Made by a program: the position numbers and the translations under genes. DNA of 64,000 nt, from assembly GCA_022510945.1 (NCBI GenBank), contig JAFLSK010000005.1:9308-73307 (forward strand), read 5' to 3'. Below the pieces are notes generated by a model that was given only the letters and a program-made list of their open reading frames with translations, searched no databases and was not told where the DNA came from. Of this stretch, positions 30,428 to 40,326 are shown in pieces (within the stretch, counting starts at the first letter, position 1; each line of letters starts with the position of its first letter). Origin of the DNA: Ruminococcus sp. GTDB taxonomy: Bacteria > Bacillota > Clostridia > Oscillospirales > Acutalibacteraceae.

Positions 30428-32470
30428 TTAATTAAGTGTTTCGTCGCCTGTAGACTTAAAAAGTCTGGTTATCTCTGCCTTTAAGCCGCGGTAGCGGTCA
30501 TCAAGGAGATTGTTCGAGTCTTTAATCACATACTCGGCGATTTGCTGAGATAGCTCAAGGTTGCGGGTGTCAGCAAGACTGCTGATACTCAGCGGCGGTA
30601 AGCCGTGCTGGCGCGAGCCGAAGAAGTCGCCCGGACCTCTCAGTTTATAGTCGGCATCCGCGATTTTAAAACCGTCGCGCGTAGCGCACATTGTTTTCAG
30701 GCGCTCCTGAGCGGTATCAGATGTGTTGTCGGAAACGAGAATGCAGTAGCTTTTCTCATCTCCGCGTCCTACACGACCGCGTAACTGATGAAGCTGAGAA
30801 AGTCCGAAACGCTCGGCGTTTTCTATCATAATAATGGTGGCGTTCGGGACGTCGATTCCGACCTCGATAACGGTGGTCGCGACGAGCAGCTGCAACTTAT
30901 TTTCGGAAAAGTCGCGCATAACGCTCTCTTTTTCGGCGGCTTTCAGCTTGCCGTGAAGAATCCCGACAGGAATATCGCTGAAATAATTGAGCATAAGCTC
31001 GGCGGCGTAGTCCTCGGCTGAGGCGAGGTCGCTCTCCCCTTCGTCGACGAGAGGACATACGATATACGCTTGACGTCCGCGCTCGATTTCCCTGCGAATA
31101 AATCCGAGGGCTCGTGTGCGAACAGAAGAATCTATGAGCAGTGTGTCTATCTCTTGCCTTCCGGGCGGTAGTTCGTCGATAACAGAAATGTCGAGGTCGC
31201 CGAAGATAATCAGCCCGAGCGTTCGCGGAATCGGGGTTGCGCTCATTACGAGCAGGTGCGGGCTGTTGCCCTTTGAGAGCAGCTTTGCGCGCTGAGCAAC
31301 GCCGAATCGGTGCTGTTCGTCGGTTACAACGAGGGCCAAATTGTTGAACAGAGTTTTGTCGGTAATTAATGCGTGAGTGCCGATTACGAGGTCAATTTCG
31401 CCTGACTCGAGTTTTGCTCGTACTCTGTCCTTTTCGCTCGGCTTAAGCGAGCCTGTGAGAAGGGCAATGTTTATATCTGTATTTTTAAATAGTTCTTTTA
31501 GAGAATTATAATGCTGTTCTGCAAGAATTTCGGTGGGAACCATAAACGCCGCCTGCATACCGTTTTTTATAACTGTGTAGCAGAGAGACGCGGCGACCAT
31601 AGTTTTGCCCGAGCCCACGTCGCCCTGAACGAGGCGGTTCAAAGAGGTTTCGGGGTTAGTTATATCACCGATACAATCAGCAATCGCTCTGCGCTGTCCG
31701 TTGGTTAGAGTAAAGCTTAAAAGTTTTTCAAACTCCGCAGAATAGTCGGTTTTTACAATATTTTTATTCGCAGCGCGCTTATGGGTTTTAAGACTACTTA
31801 GTCCGAGGTTCAAAACAAGCAGTTCCTCGACAACTAACCTTTTGCGAGCGGTCGCGAGAGCCTTTGTACTTTCGGGGAAATGGGCGTTTTTTATAGCATA
31901 TTTAAGGTCACAAAGCTGATATTTTTTACGAATATGCTTGGGCAGAGGGTCATTAACCTCGTCGGGCAAAAGACAAAGCGCCTGCTCGACAGCGCGTATT
32001 ACGGCGGTGTTGTTGAGCCCAGCGGTGAGGTTATAAATCGGCTTGATGTCGGTGGTTTTATCTGGGTCGGAAAACATCGGTGAAACCATCTGTATGCCGT
32101 CAAGTCTGCGGTCGACCTTGCCGCGGAAAATGTACGTCTTGCCGTAATTCAGCATATTAGTGATATACGGATTGTTGAAAAAAACAAGCTCCATACCGCC
32201 GCTCTCGTCGTAGACGGCGGTTTTGGCGATAAGCTTTCCGCTTTTGGTGTAACCCTTCTGAAACGGCGCGCCGACCTCCGCTTTTATGCAAACGGTCTCG
32301 CCGTCGGACGCGTCGAGAATTTCGGTTATGTCCGACCAATCCTCATATGCGCGCGGATAGAAATTAAGAAGCTCGCCGACAGAGCGCACTCCGAGCTTTT
32401 GGAACTGCTCAGCGCGCTTTTTTCCGACACCGCGAAGTTTTTCAATTGGCATTGCATATAGTGATGACAT
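30428..32470 (-). CDS. recG: ATP-dependent DNA helicase RecG
   Basis: 680 aa; QGDVGSGKTMVAA, DEQHRFGVAQR, VMSATPIPRTL. Confidence 0.96.
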   Translation of the reverse strand: MSSLYAMPIEKLRGVGKKRAEQFQKLGVRSVGELLNFYPRAYEDWSDITEILDASDGETVCIKAEVGAPFQKGYTKSGKLIAKTAVYDESGGMELVFFNNPYITNMLNYGKTYIFRGKVDRRLDGIQMVSPMFSDPDKTTDIKPIYNLTAGLNNTAVIRAVEQALCLLPDEVNDPLPKHIRKKYQLCDLKYAIKNAHFPESTKALATARKRLVVEELLVLNLGLSSLKTHKRAANKNIVKTDYSAEFEKLLSFTLTNGQRRAIADCIGDITNPETSLNRLVQGDVGSGKTMVAASLCYTVIKNGMQAAFMVPTEILAEQHYNSLKELFKNTDINIALLTGSLKPSEKDRVRAKLESGEIDLVIGTHALITDKTLFNNLALVVTDEQHRFGVAQRAKLLSKGNSPHLLVMSATPIPRTLGLIIFGDLDISVIDELPPGRQEIDTLLIDSSVRTRALGFIRREIERGRQAYIVCPLVDEGESDLASAEDYAAELMLNYFSDIPVGILHGKLKAAEKESVMRDFSENKLQLLVATTVIEVGIDVPNATIIMIENAERFGLSQLHQLRGRVGRGDEKSYCILVSDNTSDTAQERLKTMCATRDGFKIADADYKLRGPGDFFGSRQHGLPPLSISSLADTRNLELSQQIAEYVIKDSNNLLDDRYRGLKAEITRLFKSTGDETLN

Positions 32471-32526
32471 AATGTGCTCCGAAAATATAACTAAACAAAA
32501 AAGGCTGCCCGAGGGCAGCCTTTATA

Positions 32527-34179
32527 TTATTCTACGCTCATAACGAAGTAGTAGATTGGCTGACCGCCGTTTACAAGTGAAATATCTACCTTTGCGCCGA
32601 ATTTATCCTGAAGAGCCTCGAACGCCTCCTGCGCCTCCTCTTCGGAAGTGTCCTTACCGTAGATTAGAGTTACGAAGGAAGTGTCGTGGTCTATCATACT
32701 CTTTGCAAGCTTTACGAGAGCCTTAACGGGAGTTTTCTCGGTGATAGTGAGCTTTCCGTTCTCGAGGGCGATAATCTCGCCTTCCTTAATCTTCTGCTTG
32801 CCGAACTCGCTGTTTCTTGCGGCAAAGGTTACCTGACCGGTGCCGACGTGCTTTACAGCATCCATCATCATTTCCTTGTTGCTCTCGGGTGAAAGCTCAG
32901 GGTCGTAGCTTAGGATAGCTGTCATACCCTGCGGAATTGTGCGGGTCGGAACGATTATTACCTTTCTGTCCTCTACCATAGGAACGGTCTGCTGAGCAGC
33001 CATAATGATATTTTTATTATTAGGAAGCACCATAACAGTCTTTGCGGGAGTTGCCATAACAGCCTCGTAGATGTCGTCCGTGCTCGGGTTCATTGACTGC
33101 CCGCCGCTTACAACGTTAGTGCAGCCTAAGTCCTTGAAGAGATTTATAAGTCCATCTCCTGCGGCAACAGCTACAAAGCCGATTTCCTCGGTCGGAGCCT
33201 GTGGCTCAAGCTTTTCGGGGGTCTTTCCCTCGGCAGCGCTGTTTTTCTTGGCGTTTTTATGCTGTTCGCGCATATTCTCAACCTTAACGGTGAGGAGCTG
33301 GCCAAACTCAAGACCCTTCTTTAAAGCGTCGCCTGGCTGCTCGGTGTGAACATGAACCTTGATGATATCCTCGTCGTTTACTACAACAACGCAGTCGCCG
33401 ATTGTCTCTAAGAATAAACGGAGCTCGTTGGGGTCTGTAGCAATTTCAGGATCGCGGCCTACGATGAACTCAGTGCAATATGTGAAGTTGATAACCTCGT
33501 CAAATTCTGCGACGGTGTTCTTAAAGGCGTCAATCTCTTCCTGAGAATTGCCTGCCTGATACTCGATAACCTCGCCGTCTCTGAAATACGAAAGCATACC
33601 CTCGAAGATAGTGAGCAAGCCCTGTCCGCCTGCATCAACGACGCCGGCCTTCTTGAGCACGGGTAAAAGTTCGGGAGTCTGTTGTAAAGCGTTGTACGCG
33701 GAATCGCACACAGCCTGCCATACCTTAACTACGTCGGTCTCCTTTTCGATTATCTTGAGACCGCCCTCGTAGCCTACGCGAGCTACAGTGAGGATAGTAC
33801 CCTCAGTGGGCTTTGTAACAGCTCTGTACGCCTCATCGACGCCCTTGCCGAGCGCATTAACGAGGTCTTTACCGTTGATATCGGTCTTGTCGCTGAGTCC
33901 CTGCGAAAAGCCGCGGAAGATAAGCGAGAGGATAACGCCCGAGTTGCCGCGAGCGCCTCTGAGCATTGCGGAGGCTATCGCCTTGGCAACCACGCCTGCT
34001 TTATCGCTGTCGACATCCTTAAGAGCCTCTACGGCTGCAGTGGTGGTCATAGACATATTTGTGCCTGTGTCGCCGTCGGGAACAGGGAAAATATTGAGGT
34101 CGTTGATATAAAGCTTTCGGCTGCAAATATTATTTGAGCCGGAAATTACAGCTTGTTTCAAATCAAGTCCGTTAATCAT
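32527..34179 (-). CDS. DAK2-domain fatty acid kinase-like protein (FakA/YloV)
   Basis: 550 aa; NIFPVPDGDTGTNMSMT and LRGARGNSGVILSLIFRG. Confidence 0.93.
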   Translation of the reverse strand: MINGLDLKQAVISGSNNICSRKLYINDLNIFPVPDGDTGTNMSMTTTAAVEALKDVDSDKAGVVAKAIASAMLRGARGNSGVILSLIFRGFSQGLSDKTDINGKDLVNALGKGVDEAYRAVTKPTEGTILTVARVGYEGGLKIIEKETDVVKVWQAVCDSAYNALQQTPELLPVLKKAGVVDAGGQGLLTIFEGMLSYFRDGEVIEYQAGNSQEEIDAFKNTVAEFDEVINFTYCTEFIVGRDPEIATDPNELRLFLETIGDCVVVVNDEDIIKVHVHTEQPGDALKKGLEFGQLLTVKVENMREQHKNAKKNSAAEGKTPEKLEPQAPTEEIGFVAVAAGDGLINLFKDLGCTNVVSGGQSMNPSTDDIYEAVMATPAKTVMVLPNNKNIIMAAQQTVPMVEDRKVIIVPTRTIPQGMTAILSYDPELSPESNKEMMMDAVKHVGTGQVTFAARNSEFGKQKIKEGEIIALENGKLTITEKTPVKALVKLAKSMIDHDTSFVTLIYGKDTSEEEAQEAFEALQDKFGAKVDISLVNGGQPIYYFVMSVE

Positions 34180-34253
34180 ATTAGCACTTCCTCACCATAA
34201 AGATAATCATACAAAGTCATTATACAGTGTATTTCCTTTTTTTGCAAGTGTTT

Positions 34254-35027
34254 TTATATAATCCTTAAACGTTCACAAAAAACTGTCTTTCCGGTTTTTT
34301 CGTCAACATCAAAAATTACGCACTCCATCTTGCACTCACCCTTCATTAAATCGAAGCGGACAGGCATACGCGTTTTGAATTTTTCTATAACGATTTCGGG
34401 CTTTACGCCGAGTACGGAATTCATCGGTCCGGTCATACCGACGTCGGTTATATAACCCGTACCGTTTGGGAAAATATGCTCGTCAGAGGTCTGGACGTGG
34501 GTATGCGTTCCGAAAATAGCGGAAACCTTACCGTCGAGGTAGTGCGCGAGGGCAAGCTTTTCGGAAGTTGTCTCGGCGTGGAAGTCGATTACGGTAATTT
34601 TGCTCTCGTTGTCTTTAAGGAGCTTGTCCACCTTGTCAAACGGACTGTCGAGGGAGCTGTCCATATACATAGTTCCCATAAGATTAATGACAGTCACCTG
34701 TACCCTACCCATATCAACAACATAGGAGCCGACACCGGGCGTAGTCGAGTCGGGAAAATTGGCGGGTCGGATAATAGCGGGAGTGTTGTCGAGATATTCA
34801 TAGACCTCACGACGGCGAAACGAGTGGTTACCGAGCGTGATAACGTCAACTCCGCTATCGAAGAGGAACTTAGCCGAGGTCGGCGTGATACCGTTGCCGT
34901 CGGAGGAGTTCTCACCGTTACAGATAGCAAGGTCGATGTTTTTTATTTTCTTCAGCGACGGAAGCTTTGAGCGCAGGAACTCGCAGCCGCACTTGCCAAC
35001 GACGTCGCCGATACAGAGTATTTTCAT
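34254..35027 (-). CDS. YmdB-type metallophosphoesterase (TIGR00282 family)
   Basis: CIGDVVGKCG, NGENSSDGNGITP, TLGNHSFRR, GTHTHVQTSDE. Confidence 0.92.
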   Translation of the reverse strand: MKILCIGDVVGKCGCEFLRSKLPSLKKIKNIDLAICNGENSSDGNGITPTSAKFLFDSGVDVITLGNHSFRRREVYEYLDNTPAIIRPANFPDSTTPGVGSYVVDMGRVQVTVINLMGTMYMDSSLDSPFDKVDKLLKDNESKITVIDFHAETTSEKLALAHYLDGKVSAIFGTHTHVQTSDEHIFPNGTGYITDVGMTGPMNSVLGVKPEIVIEKFKTRMPVRFDLMKGECKMECVIFDVDEKTGKTVFCERLRII

Positions 35028-35092
35028 AAAATACCTCTTTCTATACCATATATTAATTATTATACAATATAAAGGGATAAATTGGCAATAGT

Positions 35093-36268
35093 CTATTTAA
35101 CTACGAGTTCCTGCTCAACGCCTATATCCTTATTGAGGACATAGTTCACCTTCAGCGTAACGCTATCATCGGAAATTTTATATTTTAAATCGCGGGATTT
35201 AACACGGCTTTTCGGCTCAGAGAAACATTCATATAGAGCCGACTGCTTTCTGAGCAGTTCTTTTGCCTCGTTATCTGTTAAAACGTTTTTATCCTGCGTA
35301 AGATAAAAACTGTGCATAACCGACCTGCCTAATGGAAGGTTTATTTCTCCGCCCGAGAGCGCGTAGGTGTAGAAATTATTGACCTCTACCCCATTTTCGG
35401 GAACGGCAAGCTTCCACGGAAAGTTAAACCATAAAAAATTGGCTATGGATTTTTCGATAAATTCCTCTGTATTCACTATGTTATAATTCTTTATAGGAAT
35501 ATTAAACTCTTTGTTTACTCGAACGTCTGCAAAAATCTCCGCATCGGAATGGACGAAGGTCAAGTCCTCGTTAGTTCCCTCTATTACTGCGCTGACGAGA
35601 AGCTGATTTTTGGATACGGCCGATCCCTTCTGTGTTTCAAGCCTGCCGTTATAGACGGTAGTTTTGGTGATAACACCGTCAAACGCAGCTTTTATATTGC
35701 ACGGCTTATTCTTGTCGGCAGGCGCGGGGGCTTTGTGTTTTTCGCGTATTTCGACGGTAGCGACATTGTTCATAGTGTTCACCGAAAGCCAACGTATCTC
35801 AGGAAAACTTAAAAGCATATTTCTTTCAAGGCTGTCGAAGTCAACGGAGCTTTTCAGCACGCCGACGTGAAATCCGTTGTCGCTGAGCACATTTCTGAGT
35901 TCGGATTCACTGAGGCTCTCGGCTCCGTCAAAGCGCACTACCCATATAAACTGACTCAGGAAAGCAATCAGCAACGCCGCTGCGACAGCGCCTATAAACA
36001 ACCCCTTGCGGCGGCGGTATTTTTTGAGAAAAAACACAAGTCCCGTGCGCTGTTTTACCCTGAGGCGAACACCTGCGCGCCTTGCGAGCGGACGAATTGA
36101 GCGGTAATCGGAGAGGAGCATAGTACCGCGATAGCCGCCTTTTTCGGGCAGCAGATTCCAATAAATAATACCGTTAATATTCAAAAGATTAATAAACCGC
36201 TCGGGAAATCTTCCCGATACGGCGAAAACAACATATCCTCTGAACCATCGTATAAATCTAAGTATCAT
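35093..36268 (-). CDS. yqfD: sporulation protein YqfD
   Basis: 391 aa; RFIRWFRGYVVF, adjacent to YqfC-like gene. Confidence 0.9.
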   Translation of the reverse strand: MILRFIRWFRGYVVFAVSGRFPERFINLLNINGIIYWNLLPEKGGYRGTMLLSDYRSIRPLARRAGVRLRVKQRTGLVFFLKKYRRRKGLFIGAVAAALLIAFLSQFIWVVRFDGAESLSESELRNVLSDNGFHVGVLKSSVDFDSLERNMLLSFPEIRWLSVNTMNNVATVEIREKHKAPAPADKNKPCNIKAAFDGVITKTTVYNGRLETQKGSAVSKNQLLVSAVIEGTNEDLTFVHSDAEIFADVRVNKEFNIPIKNYNIVNTEEFIEKSIANFLWFNFPWKLAVPENGVEVNNFYTYALSGGEINLPLGRSVMHSFYLTQDKNVLTDNEAKELLRKQSALYECFSEPKSRVKSRDLKYKISDDSVTLKVNYVLNKDIGVEQELVVK

Positions 36269-36278
36269 AAGCCTATCC

Positions 36279-36542
36279 TTAATTAATAAATTCTGTTTCT
36301 GTTATAAAGCCGCCTATTATTACCGCTGTGGGAGAAATACACTTAAGCGTCAGGCCTCTGCCGTGAAAGCTGATTACCATTGAGCGGGTGTTTATGCTGA
36401 CAATTTCGTCCTCGTAGCGGAGTACGCCTGTCGAGCCCTCGACGAGCACACTGCGGTTGCCTGTGAACTCGATTATGGGCTGACTGCCCAAAAGCTCAAT
36501 ATTCAAATCAGGTTTTCCTTTTTCGCGTTTAGTTTTTTTCAT
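36279..36542 (-). CDS. yqfC: sporulation protein YqfC/YabP family
   Basis: 87 aa YabP-like; directly upstream of yqfD. Confidence 0.85.
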   Translation of the reverse strand: MKKTKREKGKPDLNIELLGSQPIIEFTGNRSVLVEGSTGVLRYEDEIVSINTRSMVISFHGRGLTLKCISPTAVIIGGFITETEFIN

Positions 36543-36586
36543 TATCTATCACCCTTCTACATATATATTAGCGGTGATATGAAATA

Positions 36587-37651
36587 ATGAATGTAAGAAA
36601 AAAAATATCGACAGCGCTTAAGGTGCTATTCATATTAATAATGATAATCTGCGCAACGGGTTTTACGAAAGAGTGCACGAAAGGCGCGCTGAACGGAATT
36701 TATTTTTGCGCCGAGGTGCTTGTACCGTCGATATTTCCGTTTATGGTGATTTCGGTTTTTGTTGTAAAAAGCGGGATTTCAGCTATGCTCGGTAAGTATC
36801 TCGACAAAATAACGACGGCGTTGTTCGGGCTGTCTGGAAAGTGCGGGATGGTAATATTGCTCAGCGTTATAGGCGGGTACCCCGTCGGTGCGCGAGGTCT
36901 TACACAGCTTTACGAGCAAGGAGAGTTAGACAAGAACAGCGCAAAAAAAGCGGCGTACTTCGCGGTTGGCGCGGGTCCGGGGTTTCTATTAAGCTTCGTC
37001 GGAGTACGGCTTCTGAACAGCTTTGAAGTCGGGGCGTGTATACTTACATCTCAGGTTATTTCTGTCATAATTTTAGGTATGGCGAATAAGTATATATTCA
37101 GAGAAAAGCGTACATATAATTCTAAAAACGAATTAAAAAACAAATACTCCTCCCTCACTGACGCAGTGGTCGAGAGCACGGTAAGCGCTACCTACGGCAT
37201 TTTGGAAATGTGCGGTATGGTTGTAGCGTTTTCGGCTGTCGGGAATGTTATCAGATCGCTCATTGAGAACGATGTTATCGGGAAATATGTTGACGTACTG
37301 CTCGAGGTTACGACGGCGTGCAGTACGCTTGCAAAAGGCAGAAACATCCTGATGATTGCGTTCTCGGTTGGGTTTGCGGGGATTTGCGTGCATTTTCAGA
37401 TTTTTCAAGCGTTAAAGAATATTCGTATAAATAAAGCGGTATTTTTCTTATACAGAATTATACAGGGCTTAATTACGGCATTGTTTACATATATTTTTAT
37501 ACGCGCGTTCGGGGTTACTCTGCCCGTATTCTCAAGCGTACAGGACACCGAGCTGTCGCTGAGTTCGTCGGTTTTAGGGAGCGGACTGCTCGTTTTGTGC
37601 GGCGTTTGCTTTTTATACAGTATTAAAAAGAATAAGTATGGAGGTAACTGA
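36587..37651 (+). CDS. ylbJ: sporulation integral membrane protein YlbJ-like
   Basis: 354 aa nucleoside-recognition-like; VPSIFPFMVIS, GGYPVGARGLTQLYEQGEL. Confidence 0.85.
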   Translation: MNVRKKISTALKVLFILIMIICATGFTKECTKGALNGIYFCAEVLVPSIFPFMVISVFVVKSGISAMLGKYLDKITTALFGLSGKCGMVILLSVIGGYPVGARGLTQLYEQGELDKNSAKKAAYFAVGAGPGFLLSFVGVRLLNSFEVGACILTSQVISVIILGMANKYIFREKRTYNSKNELKNKYSSLTDAVVESTVSATYGILEMCGMVVAFSAVGNVIRSLIENDVIGKYVDVLLEVTTACSTLAKGRNILMIAFSVGFAGICVHFQIFQALKNIRINKAVFFLYRIIQGLITALFTYIFIRAFGVTLPVFSSVQDTELSLSSSVLGSGLLVLCGVCFLYSIKKNKYGGN

Positions 37652-37652
37652 T

Positions 37653-39485
37653 ATGTGTGGAATTGCAGGTTTATTTGATAAATATGAGGATTTATCACAG
37701 AACATCAAAATGTTATCGGATATGTCGAAAACGCTCGTCAGACGCGGGCCCGACGAGAACGGAATTTACATTGACCATAACGTTGCGTTGATTCACAGAC
37801 GGCTTGTGGTTATCGACAAGGATAACGGAAAACAGCCTATGCTGTGCGGTATGAACAACGAAAAGTATGTTATCGTGTATAACGGCGAGCTCTACAACAC
37901 ACGCGAGCTGCGCGACGAGCTGAAGCAAAAGGGATATAAATTCAAGGGTCACAGTGACACCGAGGTCGTGCTCAAATGCTACATAGAGTACGGCAGAGAG
38001 TGCGCAAATAAGCTGAATGGAATTTTTGCGTTCGCTGTGTATGAAATGCACGCCAAAAAGCTGTTTTTGTGTAGAGATAAGGTCGGCGTAAAGCCGCTGT
38101 TCTACAGTGAGTTTGAAAACGGTATTGTGTTCGGCTCGGAGATTAAATCCTTGCTCGCAAGCGGTAAGGTCAAGCCGACTGTGACCGAGGAAGGACTTAC
38201 GGAAATCTTCTTCCTCGGACCTGCGAGAACACCTGGCAACGGGATTTTTAAAAACGTGTGTGAGCTTTTGCCGGGTGAGTACGCCGTTTACTGCGACGGA
38301 AAGCTCCAGAAAACAAGATATTTTAAGCTGACGGCTAAGGAGCATACCGACACGGCGGAACAGACCGTAGAAAAACTAAGATATCTTCTCACCGACGCTA
38401 TCGAAAAACAACTTGTCAGCGATGTTCCGATGTGCTTTTTCCTCTCGGGAGGACTCGACAGCAGCATTATCGTGCAGACAGCCGCGAACTTCTACAAACG
38501 AAACAGCGAGGACAAAGCTGTTACCTACTCGGTAGAATATCAGGACAATATGAAATATTTCGAGAAAAGTCTCTTTCAGCCGACGGCGGACGTCGAGTTC
38601 ATAAGGCTTATGGTTGAGAACGCGGATACATTCCACAACGAGGTTATTCTTGACAACGCAGATCTTGCGGAGGCGCTGTACCCGAGTGTTGAGGCGAGAG
38701 ATTTACCCGGTTATGTGGACGTGGATTCGTCGCTTTTGTTATTTTGCAAGGAAATCAAAAAGAACTACACGGTCGCGCTTTCGGGCGAGTGCGCCGACGA
38801 GCTTTTCGGCGGTTATCCGTGGTATCACAACCGCGACATACTCTTCGAGGACTGCTTTCCGTGGTCGAGGTCGCAGGACATAAGGCGGAGCATACTCAGA
38901 GACGGTGTGCTTACAAAGGGCGAGGAATATGTGCGTGAGAAATATCTCGACACCTGCCGTCACAGCGACAAGCTGTCGACAGACACTGAGTTGAGTTCAA
39001 GAATGAGAGAGATGTTTAACCTCAACTACTACTGGTTTATGCAGTGCCTGCTTGAGAGAAAGGACAGGTGCAGTATGTACAGCGGACTCGAGGTAAGGGT
39101 GCCGTTTTGTGACTATCGTCTCGTGGAATACGCATACAATATGCCGTGGGAAATCAAGGCGTATGACGGCAGGGAAAAAGGAATTGTTCGCAAAGCGTTC
39201 GAGGAGATTCTGCCGTTCGACATCGCGTGGCGCAAAAAGAGTCCGTATCCGAAAACTCATAACCCCGTTTATATGAATAAATGCCGCGAAAAGGTGGAGA
39301 AAATACTTAAAAAGAAAACTCTGTTAAGTGAATTGCTTTCAGAAAGCGGTATCAGAAATATAATGGAAAATCCCGACGGAATAACCTCGCCGTGGTACGG
39401 ACAGCTGATGAAGGCTCCGCAAATACTCGCATATATCGTGGAACTCGATTATTGGTTCGAAAAGTACAACGTAAACATTGAGTGA
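37653..39485 (+). CDS. asnB: asparagine synthase (glutamine-hydrolyzing)
   Basis: MCGIAGLFD N-terminal nucleophile; FFLSGGLDSSIIVQ; SGECADELFGGYPWY. Confidence 0.95.
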   Translation: MCGIAGLFDKYEDLSQNIKMLSDMSKTLVRRGPDENGIYIDHNVALIHRRLVVIDKDNGKQPMLCGMNNEKYVIVYNGELYNTRELRDELKQKGYKFKGHSDTEVVLKCYIEYGRECANKLNGIFAFAVYEMHAKKLFLCRDKVGVKPLFYSEFENGIVFGSEIKSLLASGKVKPTVTEEGLTEIFFLGPARTPGNGIFKNVCELLPGEYAVYCDGKLQKTRYFKLTAKEHTDTAEQTVEKLRYLLTDAIEKQLVSDVPMCFFLSGGLDSSIIVQTAANFYKRNSEDKAVTYSVEYQDNMKYFEKSLFQPTADVEFIRLMVENADTFHNEVILDNADLAEALYPSVEARDLPGYVDVDSSLLLFCKEIKKNYTVALSGECADELFGGYPWYHNRDILFEDCFPWSRSQDIRRSILRDGVLTKGEEYVREKYLDTCRHSDKLSTDTELSSRMREMFNLNYYWFMQCLLERKDRCSMYSGLEVRVPFCDYRLVEYAYNMPWEIKAYDGREKGIVRKAFEEILPFDIAWRKKSPYPKTHNPVYMNKCREKVEKILKKKTLLSELLSESGIRNIMENPDGITSPWYGQLMKAPQILAYIVELDYWFEKYNVNIE

Positions 39486-39489
39486 CGCT

Positions 39490-39518
39490 TTGACATAAGC
39501 ACACGGCTGTGGTACAAT
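39490..39518 (+). promoter_or_regulatory. sigma70-type promoter driving repeat copy C leader
   Basis: TTGACA-17-TACAAT. Confidence 0.75.
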
Positions 39519-39529
39519 TGAATCGGTGA

Positions 39530-39551
39530 ATAGTGTGAAAATTCACACTAT
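39530..39551 (+). promoter_or_regulatory. perfect 22-nt inverted repeat at the predicted 5' end of the PAP2 leader
   Basis: ATAGTGTGAA-aa-TTCACACTAT. Confidence 0.7.
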
Positions 39552-39555
39552 CCCG

Positions 39556-39687
39556 ATTTGTATTGCCCGCTCAGTTTGTCGCAAGCGGCAACGAGCGATG
39601 GCTAAATTTCCATACACGCCTTATCCGCCCACGATAAGGTTGTGAAAAAATTTAAATATTTATTTGTGGGCGGAAAGACTATGGAAA
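39556..39687 (+). repeat. copy C of structured leader element, overlapping the PAP2 start codon
   Basis: 132 nt closely matching 14911-15042. Confidence 0.87.
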
Positions 39688-40196
39688 TTAAAGTGACAGA
39701 AAACGGCTACAAAAGGATAGGCGAATTTTTCGGGCGGCATAGCTTTATGCTCGCTGTGCTTAAGCTCGTCTATAAGTACCTGCCCTACCCTGTTTTTGTC
39801 GCTTACCCGTCATTGCTTGTGTATTTATTTTTCCATTACGGAATTATAAGCGAAGAATTTTTGAAGGTCCTCTTCGTTCCCGCGGTTGTGTTCGTTGCGG
39901 TTACGCTGTTTCGAAAAATATGTAACAGACAGAGGCCGTACGAAAAGTACGACATCAAGCCAATCGTACACAAAGAAAAAAAGGGACAGAGCTTCCCGAG
40001 CCGTCATGCCGCGAGCGAGTTCATCATCGCTATGGCATTTCTGTATGTAAGCCCCGCACTCGGGATAGTACTGCTCTTTGTAGGCGCGGTGATGTGCGTA
40101 TCGAGGGTACTGTGCGGCGTGCATTTTATCAAGGACGTTTTAGTCGGAGCGGCTCTATCCGTTCTTATCGGATATATTGGATTTTTCCTGTTGTAA
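39681..40196 (+). CDS. PAP2-family phosphatase
   Basis: motifs KICNRQRP, PSRH, SRVLCGVHFIKDVLVG; ATG 39681 has SD GGGCGGAAAG. Confidence 0.9.
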   Translation: MEIKVTENGYKRIGEFFGRHSFMLAVLKLVYKYLPYPVFVAYPSLLVYLFFHYGIISEEFLKVLFVPAVVFVAVTLFRKICNRQRPYEKYDIKPIVHKEKKGQSFPSRHAASEFIIAMAFLYVSPALGIVLLFVGAVMCVSRVLCGVHFIKDVLVGAALSVLIGYIGFFLL

Positions 40197-40201
40197 ACTT
40201 T

Positions 40202-40232
40202 AAAGGTTATCTCCTGTAGATAACCTTTTTCT
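40202..40232 (+). terminator. terminator after PAP2 gene
   Basis: AAAGGTTATCT-cctgt-AGATAACCTTTTT. Confidence 0.85.
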
Positions 40233-40291
40233 TTACATATTTCTTGTGTTTTTGCGTGAATTTATGTATAATATTTATGAATTTGAAAAGT

Positions 40292-40309
40292 TTGATAATT
40301 TTTTAACAA
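40292..40309 (+). promoter_or_regulatory. candidate Rex operator 1
   Basis: TTGATAA-TTTT-TTAACAA versus Rex consensus TTGTTAANNNNTTAACAA (1 mismatch). Confidence 0.75.
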
Positions 40310-40326
40310 TATCTTCTTTAAAAAGA

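Noticed and set aside
39642-39680. N-terminal extension MKKFKYLFVGGKT of the PAP2 ORF (GTG start)
   Set aside because: Translates the variable apical loop of the RNA element; ATG 39681 has a proper SD and matches the LysM copy.
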